Below are positions 56,401 through 64,000 of a stretch of 64,000 nucleotides of DNA, piece by piece. The DNA is from Metallyticus violacea (lineage: Eukaryota > Arthropoda > Insecta > Mantodea > Metallyticidae): contig CM060831.1 in NCBI GenBank assembly GCA_030762175.1, forward strand, positions 145,423,501-145,487,500. Direction: 5' to 3'. A program made the position numbers and the translations under genes. Every line of letters begins with the position of its first letter. Positions within the stretch are counted from its first letter, which is position 1. The notes under the pieces are model-generated. The model had not been told where the DNA came from. It did no database searches and saw nothing but the letters and a program-made list of their open reading frames with translations.

Positions 56401-56851
56401 TAAAATTTATACAACTGCCATTCTAATATGGCCGTGAGCGATTGCATATCAAAAATGCAGTCCTTTACTGTCATGTCGGTTATCAGATAATTGGATAATC
56501 TGTTAGAATGACTGACAAAATATTCTAAAATATTCATCACCTACAACCAAAATTAAAGAAGAAAATCAGAAAAAGGTGGGGTTGAGACCGAAACTACCAT
56601 CAGCTTATAGAGCCAAATAATAAAGGCGTTATGCTTAAAGTCATGTGGTTTTACTAATTCATTTATTTTTTGATCATGGCACCTCGACTTTAAGATCTAT
56701 TGCATCACATGAAGGACGACAGATGATACTTTGACCGAATGAGTTCACGGTCTTGTTTCCAGGTGTTCAACTTAAGCACTAAGGGAAAGCCCCTGAAAAA
56801 ATCTCAGTCAGGAACATAAATGTGAGTCGAATTTGGGGCATTGGATGGGCT
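56401..56851. other. AT-rich spacer
   Basis: Nothing recognised apart from the outward continuation of the LTR 1 leader (about 56820-56851). Confidence 0.4.
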
Positions 56852-56873
56852 GTCATGTCGGGTGGCAAATTTA

Positions 56874-57290
56874 TGAAATAATTTCTGGATTGATTATCGA
56901 CTGCCTCGGTGTTGTTGCCAACGCTCCAGCGGCAACAATTTCTCAGGTCGATACCGCTCTTTCGTTGAGTGGGGCTCAACAGGACTGGGAGGGGAATTTA
57001 ATTGTGTAAATGAGCACGCGATGCGACATAATATGTATCATTGCGTAGTTTATTATGTCCAAATTCTATTGCGTCCTTTGGTGTTTTCGCGTTTGATAAA
57101 CTGGGCTATTTTGGATTGCAACTAAGTGGCCGCGATGACATTTTCAGACGAGTACTACGAACTGCTTAACTGAGTGGAACCGAAATGAACTGAACTGAAT
57201 AAGTCGACTGGATGCTAAGTGCCTGGCTTGACTGCTTATAACTGCTTACCTAGGCTGAGTAAACTGAGTGAACTGGTAAAACCTTTCATT
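56874..57290 (-). mobile_element. LTR-like sequence 1 (minus orientation)
   Basis: Read on the minus strand, it is about 80-85% similar by eye over 400 bases to 59765-60193. They share CAAGCCAGGCACTTAGCAT, CAGTTCATTTCGGTTCCACT, AAACGCGAAAACACCAAAGG, ACATAATAAACTACGCAA and CCGAGGCAGTCGATAATCAA. Its 3' end TTTCA is followed (56852-56871) by AAATTTGCCACCCGACATGA, a primer-binding-site-like sequence. The part upstream of the CAGTTCACTCAG block (above about 57290) does not align with LTR 2, so this LTR is truncated or diverged at its 5' end. Confidence 0.65.
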
Positions 57291-58853
57291 CCGCTGTATG
57301 CGGAAACGAACATGTCTCAACTTGCACGCCTCTCACAGGTGAAAACCGAAAGTGATCACGTGTACATTATAAATTAAGCTATCAAAATATTGTAAAGTTA
57401 AATTTTAACGCGAGAAATTACGTCTGTATAAAAATTATGATTATTCTTTATTGAACAGCATACGGTAGGCTGAGCTGTCAGTACAGCTTGTCATGCTTGT
57501 GGAGAAAGTGATTGACCGTCAGCATATAATATGTGCTCTCCATGCGGTTCGATGATCAATTGTAATAGGGTGGAGACGCTCAACATGGGGTCCCCTGGTG
57601 ACTACTACTGAGCTCCTCCTCCTTCTATCTCATTGTCCCGTGTCAGGGGGACACACCCGCCAAACCGAGTGACAGACACAACACAATCGAACCCATCTCA
57701 GTCGCAAAACAAGAGTAAACGTTTTGTGTTCTAGAAACCTGTCCGGAGATGCAGAGCAAATTGAGACACGTTGCTCTCTGAAGATGACGTTTTAATGAAG
57801 ATTTAAGACCTACCAGAAACAGGGTTAGGAAATGAATGTGTAGGGTCGTTTAAAATAAACAGTTATGTATAACGTTGTAATGTACCAAACCTTTAAACAG
57901 GCATTTATTCCCCATATCCATTACAGTCGTTGTGTTTCAGAAGAGGAGATAAGGTCAACTGGAAAGCCAACAAGAATTGTAAAACCAACTTGATAGTGAA
58001 AAGACTCATGTGTTGCACATAATACATGAGATTATACGAAAGGGAGTTACTAAATTACAGGAGTTATACTTTAAAGTCGTGGCGATCGAGTAATATATTT
58101 TCGCGATTATAAAAATGATGCAACGTATTAGAGTCATTGTCAGCAACAATATGGTGGAATAGTTTGTTTTAAAAGGCTAACCAAGTCCGTTAAATTAAGA
58201 GCAGAAAGAAGGAAGTTTAAAGGATAGCGATTGGTCTACGCATGATGCGTAACGGTTGCTTTGGTTTTAGCAGCGGTATAGTTAAGACGTAGTATTAGAA
58301 CCTCTCTGCCTCGGGATGCCTGGGACACCACCCCGGATACATCGAAATATATGAGGTAAACCAGCAGGATTATATATAAAAGAATAATAAATATGTTAAT
58401 CTACTTACCAACCAATGTATGTTTCAGTTAACAATTTTTTTCCCTATTACACTCCGCTACATCAATGCCTTAATACATTTTTATAGAAGGTAGGGCGACA
58501 GGTTATATATTTGTTTTGAGGTGGCTATTTAAGTGTGATAAAGGGATTGTGGCATAATTATTTTATTGTTAAATTCTATTAACATATTAAATGTCAAATT
58601 TAGTACTCCAATTTTTCTAGGATATTTGTATTTAAAAGCATCCATACAAAAATAAAAACCCATAGCTTATGCACTGCATTCCTTGCTCAGTTACTTCCGC
58701 AGTAAACCGCTTGTCCACATGCAAGGAGGGAACGGCAAAATTGTAAGGGCCATGAAGTATCAAGAATGAATTTTTGTCAATAATAATTTTTTTCAAGTAC
58801 ATTTTTCTCCCACGTATACTAATTCATGGAAGCAGCTCACATGAAATGTTTAA
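57291..58853. other. Interior between the two LTR-like sequences
   Basis: No gag, protease, reverse transcriptase or integrase motif was recognised. 57640-57680 and 58240-58340 are locally GC-richer. Confidence 0.4.
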
Positions 58854-59200
58854 GAAAAGGGGTTGGAAAGTCTAGAAGAGATCAAGTAAGAAATAGATTA
58901 ATAAGAGACAGTTTTAATCAGGAAAATGTAATTAGTAGAATGGAAAAAAAAAAATAGCTGAGATGGTTTGGGCATTTAATAAGAATGAAAGCAGATAGAC
59001 TGCCGAGGAGAGCATATGAAGCAAGGGCAGATGAGAAAAAAATTGGGGAATACCAAGTTTGGAGTGGAAACAATACATGCAGAGATTGGCACAGTCATGG
59101 GAAGTCGATAAGAGAACTACAAGAAATGGCAGAATATGGAGGAGAGTTTATAAAGTGGCTAAAGAATCCTGAACTCCTAAGCACTGAATCCGTTTCTCCG
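58854..59200 (+). pseudogene. LINE ORF2 C-terminal relic (plus)
   Basis: The plus strand reads KRGVGKSRRDQVRNRLIRDS then (after an A11 run) LRWFGHLIRMKADRLPRRAY, matching the post-reverse-transcriptase tail of LINEs ('TRRDR.RN..IR' and 'LRWFGHV.RM...R.P+'). A W..W...V/I block (about 59060-59170, CRDWHSHGKSIRELQEMAEY) follows. No reverse-transcriptase core upstream. Same general group as 52452-52690 but a different subfamily. Confidence 0.75.
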
Positions 59201-59684
59201 ATACGTTCTCACCAAAATATAATTATCATGTATATTTATGCAGTCCTAACATCATAACTTGATATTGTGTTTAATAATGTAAATATTATATACGTCTATG
59301 ACTACAACATAGTAATTTTAAATAGATAATTCCTTTGGGTTTTGTTCGTAACAGTAGCTGGAGGCACAACAGCATCATAAAATCTTTTCAAAGAGTGCAT
59401 GCTTATCGTGAGCGTGGTCTCATTCTCGAGTTTAAAGGGACAGGCTTTATTTTACAGGAAAATAACTTTGCTGAAGGACTTTAAACTGTTCGGGGGGGGG
59501 CACTGATTCCTAACGGCTGGTGGTCCGTTAACTTTAAAATGTCCAATGGTAATATATGTCTTAAACACGTTCAAATATAGCGAATGATGTTGAGATAGTA
59601 AAATTAAACCTGTCAATGAAAAAAGTGTATTTGAATTTTTAAAGAAAAGCTCGAGGCTTGTGTGTCATTTTTGGAGTGTCCTAG
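59201..59684. other. AT-rich spacer
   Basis: Contains a G9 run at 59492-59500; nothing else recognised. Confidence 0.45.
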
Positions 59685-60193
59685 TCAACGGTTTTTTATT
59701 CGAATTTGATATATAAGAAGGCGGTTATCCCGTTGGGGCAATCAGTCCTCTCAGTTTTTATCAGTTCACTGAGTTCTACGAAGGCAGCCTCAGTTACTCA
59801 GTCATAGGCAAGCAGTACTCAGTTCGCGGTCAAGCCAGGCACTTAGCATTCATTGTACGCATTCAATCGACTTACTCAGTTCAGTTCATTTCGGTTCCAC
59901 TCAGTTAAGCAGTCCGCAGTACCCGTCTGAAATTTTCATGCGCGGCAACTAAGTTAATATCCAAAATAGCCCAGTCTATCAAACGCGAAAACACCAAAGG
60001 ACGCAATATAATTTGGACATAATAAACTACGCAACGATACATAGTCGCATCGTATGCTCATTTACATCATTAAATTCCCCTCCCGGTCCTGATGAGCCCC
60101 ACTCAATGAAAGAGCGGTATCTGAGAAATTGTTGCTGCTGGAGCGTCGGCAACAACACCGAGGCAGTCGATAATCAATCCAGAAATTAGTTCA
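59685..60193 (+). mobile_element. LTR-like sequence 2 (plus orientation) with TATA box
   Basis: The left limit is uncertain. TATATAAG at 59710-59717 is followed about 30 bases on by ATCAGTCC (59741), a fit to an arthropod initiator (TCAGT). An R region with many CAGTTCACTCAGTT-type words follows, then sequence shared with LTR 1, ending at TTCA (60193). The primer-binding-like motif follows directly. No coding region of the element is recognised downstream, so this is a solo or truncated LTR plus leader. Confidence 0.65.
59710..59747 (+). promoter_or_regulatory. TATA box and initiator in LTR 2
   Basis: TATATAAG and, about 30 bases downstream, ATCAGTCC form a canonical arthropod core promoter pair inside the LTR. 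The block is not found in LTR 1. Confidence 0.5.
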
Positions 60194-60196
60194 TAA

Positions 60197-60318
60197 ATTT
60201 GGCACCCGACGTGACTGCCATACAAAACTGCCTCTTAATTTGGCTCACAAACGTGGAGTCTACAACTACAACAACTTCCCCTGATAAACTGCTTCAAAAT
60301 TTTGCTCACCCACGTGGG
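60197..60318 (+). repeat. Three primer-binding-site-like repeats after LTR 2
   Basis: AATTTGGCACCCGACGTG (60197-60214), AATTTGGCTCACAAACGTGG (60237-60256) and AATTTTGCTCACCCACGTGG (60297-60316) repeat at about 40 and 60 base intervals. The first lies in the primer-binding-site position, four bases beyond the LTR end. A similar pair follows LTR 1 (56852-56871 and about 56819-56836, minus strand). Confidence 0.6.
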
Positions 60319-61535
60319 ACAACCTACAACAGAGTCAGTTCCTCCAACCGCTCCAAGACATAAAGGATAGAGAAAAAAGAAATATATTAATTCAGTTTCT
60401 GAAAATTTCTATACGAAAATAGACTGAACTAATATAAAAATTGTACGGTCATGTATAATTTACAAGTCTAATTAAGTGTTTAATTTTTTCAATAAGCGTG
60501 GTTTTGTTAATTGCGACGAATGCTTGCTTTATCAACATTTTCACTCCCGCAAAGGCGTCTTTTTGAAACACTCTCCACATTCTATTTCTTTTGCATCTTG
60601 TAAGCAAAACACAAAAATAATCCGAGATCTGCGGCGAGTGATGGAAAGAAGCGGAAAGCTGTCGACAAGTTTTTATTTCCCTTCCGTTTCCACCTGTTGC
60701 GCAGCGCGCTCTGTAGGTTACCTAGCAATGGCGTGTTTATCCCAGTTCCTTGCTCTTCTGATGGATCTCTCAACTCTGTTGCTTGGCAACAAGTCCCTAC
60801 AAGGAGGTCATTAGCGTGTCGCATCTGCAGTAAACGCTCACCTGACGCCCATATTATCCCAGCCGCAGTTGTTAGCAGAAAGTCAAAGAAGCGTCAAATT
60901 CAGCAAAGGCAAAGTTCCATTATTTCTCACAAAAGCAGAGAGGTGGCTCACCGAAAGCCGCAGCATGCATTCTCTCTAGAATGCTTCAGGGTCGTTATAG
61001 CATTCTCCTCATTCGTGTATTGCGTCCCTTCCTTCTTTCCATGAAAACACTTGCTCGCCTTCCAAATACACGGTGCACTAAACGCCGCGTGCCAGATGTG
61101 CTAGCGGCTACCTGTGACGAATTCCTCTCCTTTTGCAATCTCAACTGAAGACGCAACAAAACTATAAATACGCTGAGCTGAAAACTTAAGTAACTATACA
61201 CTTTGTCCAATCTAATTTAAAAGCTCTTCTGGCCACCGATTCATGAAAATAAATATCCCCGTATCACTTCCCTTTCAGAAAGGAATTCTCTCTCATTAGC
61301 CCATATTCATCTTCAGCTCTTCTTTGATACGAGTTTACAAAGTGAATACGAACTCTACCGATATATTTCCAGAAATTAGCCTATTTTCATACGAAGAGCT
61401 GGTGGTCTCCGATGTCTCATTAGTAGAGATGGAAGTAATTTCTTCCCTACATTAGCCAATCACCTGTCTTTGGTCTTAGAGGAAATAGCGTTCAATGTTC
61501 GTATTTACTGCAGCATTGCAGGCAGTGATATAGGA
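60319..61535. other. Stretch without recognised genes, GC-richer at 60600-61150
   Basis: Overlapping frames on both strands (for example 60476-60814 and 60697-61044) have no recognised domain. Two X-box-like motifs lie at 60717-60790. Confidence 0.4.
60717..60790. promoter_or_regulatory. Two RFX X-box-like motifs
   Basis: GTTACCTAGCAAT (60717-60729) and GTTGCTTGGCAAC (60778-60790, nearly palindromic) resemble the RFX-binding X-box (GTNRCC, spacer, RGYAAC) of ciliary gene promoters. The patch is GC-rich relative to its surroundings. No exon is tied to it. Confidence 0.25.
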
Positions 61536-62576
61536 GATGATAAGGATTGTCGCTTTCACGCCTTATCTGTTAAGTAAATAATTGCAGCAGCACTTCCGCT
61601 CCGCTTTGTCCAGTTATTCAGATATAGTTGCATAAAGAAGGCTATGTGTAGAAAATTGTGGCATGTTCAAAATGGAGCACCGAGCTGTTATTAAGTTCTT
61701 CACAAAAGGACTTACTCCAAATGAAATTAAACGGCGATTGGACGGTGTATATGGGGAAGCATCCCCCTTATATTCTATCATAAAACACTGGGCCAAACTT
61801 TTTCAAATGGGTCGAGAAAGCATTGAAGACGAAGAGCGTGCAGGTTGGCCATTGGAGGTGCTCACTCCTGAAAACATCGCTCTTGTGGAAGGAGAAATGA
61901 TGGAAGTCTGGCGGCTCAAAGTTACAGAAATAGCACCAAGGTTGGGCCTTTCTAAAACAATAGTTCTTCGAATTATTCATGAACATTTAAACATGAATAA
62001 GGTTAGTGCCTAGACTTCTTTCCTCAGTCCAAAAGCAGCAACGAATCATCTGTTGTCAGCCATTTTTGGAGTTCTGCCGTGGCAACGAGAGAGCAGTTCT
62101 GCAAACCATTGTTACAGGAGATGAAACTATGGTCCTCTACTGTGATCCCTTGTCCAAAGAGAATCAATGGAGTGGCGTAAACCTGGCGAAGCACCGCCTC
62201 TAAAGGTCAAGGTCACTCAGTTAACCAAGAAGATCATGGCACAATCTTTCGGGACTGTGAAGGAATACTCTTCATTGACTTCAAGTAGAGGAATAACACA
62301 GTAAATAGGGAGTACTATGCTGGCCTACTGCACAGACTACGTGCTTCCATCAAAGAGAAAAGGCGAGGAAAGCTGAGTGGTGGTGTGTGCGCCTTCTTCA
62401 CGACAATGCAGCTGTGCACACAGCTCTCATTGCAAAGGAAGCTGTTAAGAAATGTGACTTCAAGGAGATCGACCATCTACCCTACAGCCCAGATCTACTC
62501 CCAGTCACCATTTCCTCTTCTCAAAACTCATTTACTTAGTAAATGATTAGGCCGGAAATTTATGGACCTACCCTTG
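61536..62576 (+). mobile_element. Mariner element (subfamily 1, copy 3), ends damaged
   Basis: Similarity to copy 1 starts at GATAAGGATTGTCGC (61537), so about 30 bases of the left terminus are absent. The right end is GGCCGGAAATTTATGGACCTACCCTTG, with TA at 62577-62578. The transposase relic starts at the ATG 61672 (MEHRAVIKFFTKGLTPNEI, one residue shorter). It is open to IIHEHLNMNKVSA (stop 62011-62013), keeps GDET near 62119-62130 and LLHDNAA-like near 62391-62415 after a frameshift, and ends near 62530. About 100 bases after TCAAAACTCA are deleted, removing the third catalytic block region's end. Inactive. Confidence 0.92.
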
Positions 62577-62578
62577 TA

Positions 62579-64000
62579 GTTGCTGTAGCTACTGTGACTG
62601 GAGGCAGAGTACAGTTAATTGAGATACCACAGGGCGCTTTTAGTACTGGATGACACCAAACGAGTAAATACACCAAAAACAAGCGCGTGGCATCGCAATT
62701 ATGAAGATCAAAACAAATTGGCGGTTTCCTCTGAGGCTGATTTAAGAATTGACACCCCCCCCCCCCCACGTTTCATCATTGGGCTCATCTATTCCGGGAG
62801 ATTTATGCCTATTACAGATATTCTGGAGTAGACATAATGAAAAACATAAATGATGAAAAATACTGCAAGTTGGAACGAACGTGTAATCAGGACGGAAAAC
62901 TCAATAATTTCCAAAAAATATTTTAGACTACTGAAGAACATTTGGATGACTAAGACTTTCTTCATCCAATTGTAGATGATAAATATTGAATTATTTTTAA
63001 CATCCATTGCACTAATGGTGGAACGCGAGAATGGCGAGTATGTTTCTGTGCAAAAGGAGCGACATTATGGTGTTGGATTAGCAATGTACAAGAGAAAAAC
63101 TACTGCAATTAAATCCCTTGATACTCAAAAATTTCCTGAATCGTCTGTAGGGAGGCCTTGCCGAATATACTTACGGTAGAATTGTTTCGTATGTGGAACG
63201 AATGAGCAAAATAACAAAAGAAATAATACAAAGAGCTGAGTTGGCTATGCAATGCAATGCGTGAAGAATGCAGATATATTTCATGCATTCCTCTGGTCGC
63301 CAAGCCATGTTCTGTCAAAGCGAGGGAAATATTTTTATAGCTTCACTGCATTCATACCATGTCAATGTACGTATATACAAAGTGAAACAAAAGACTTGCT
63401 TCTTCATATTTTGTGCTTATAGTAGAATAAGCGTAGCATGAATAACATTTTTAAAGCGCTTATCTCTGGGAAAAATTAGCTCGTTATATTTGAATAAAAA
63501 GGTTTAATTTCAAAAATGTTCAGTCTGAAAACGTACCCATTTAACTTTTATTAAATAAAAATGGTCAACTTAGACATTGGGGAGAAGTTTAAAACCAATT
63601 TTGAATATATTTTAGGTTTCCCTCCCTCTCTCCAGCCAACCCCCCAGTTGAAATTTCAAAGCCCCCCTTCCACCGTAAAAGGATTCAATTTTTATACATC
63701 TTTTGCTTTCTATCGTTACTTGACTGATTATTGTTACTGTGGACAGTAAAACGATAAGCCTAATTGAACATCTACTACAAAAATAATTGTTATAGTAATA
63801 AATTGTTTCAAAATAGTGTATACCCCACAACAAAGAGCAGAATGTAAGCGATTTAGAGTCCCGAAATAGGCTGTGTTCAAATAATTGAGCACATTTTAAA
63901 TATTTCACTTTGTAAAATTAAATTATTATCCAAAATAAGTTTTCATCAAAAAACAGATCGACTTACGTTTTATTTTATTCAAAAATAAACAAACAATTCA
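62579..64000. other. AT-rich end of window, nothing recognised
   Basis: A C12 run lies at 62755-62767. Short frames on both strands have no recognised domain. No repeat similarity to the rest of the window seen. Confidence 0.45.

Overview
The window looks like nuclear DNA of an animal with a large, AT-rich, repeat-dense genome. An arthropod is most likely, and a polyneopteran insect such as a cockroach, termite or stick insect is a tentative guess from the mix of mariner elements, DUF4817-type transposons, CR1/RTE-like LINE relics and abundant tRNA-derived SINEs. There are no operons, no long ORFs and no ribosome-binding sites. I recognise no host protein-coding gene. The longest open frames (about 110-190 codons) are broken transposase pieces, SINE translations or chance ORFs, so the window is best read as intergenic or deep intronic sequence.

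Layout. 0-10 kb: a full-length but dead Tc1-like element with inverted repeats, a tRNA-type SINE (family B), an unlisted LINE reverse-transcriptase relic, two unrelated hAT relics and several family A SINEs. 10-21 kb: C-terminal transposase scraps, a full-length dead mariner, a core-deleted DUF4817-type element, two minus-strand mariners and a relic of another arthropod repeat protein. 21-31 kb: a foldback element with tRNA-like ends, a small inverted-repeat (MITE-like) element, SINE B, a tRNA-like repeat family C, an RNase H scrap of a LINE, a second core-deleted DUF4817-type element and a mariner tail. 31-43 kb: sparse DNA with a degenerate tandem array, a short tandem duplication, microsatellites, SINE family D, further copies of repeats C and the MITE, and some promoter-like motifs. 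43-56 kb: more family A SINEs (one carrying a nested SINE B), three mariner relics, a minus-strand DDE element with recognisable ends and a LINE tail. 56-64 kb: two LTR-like sequences facing away from each other with primer-binding-site-like motifs on the outside, a LINE tail between them, a GC-richer stretch with two X-box-like motifs, and a third copy of the same mariner subfamily.

The clearest results are insertion histories that can be read from target-site duplications: SINE B inside SINE A at 50.4-51.0 kb, and two SINEs with overlapping target sites at 7.9-8.5 kb, next to a hAT exon. The least explained structures are the outward-facing LTR pair, the foldback element, the MITE-like pair and the degenerate array around 32 kb. 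Identifications rest on reading translations and comparing segments within the window by eye; no database search was possible.
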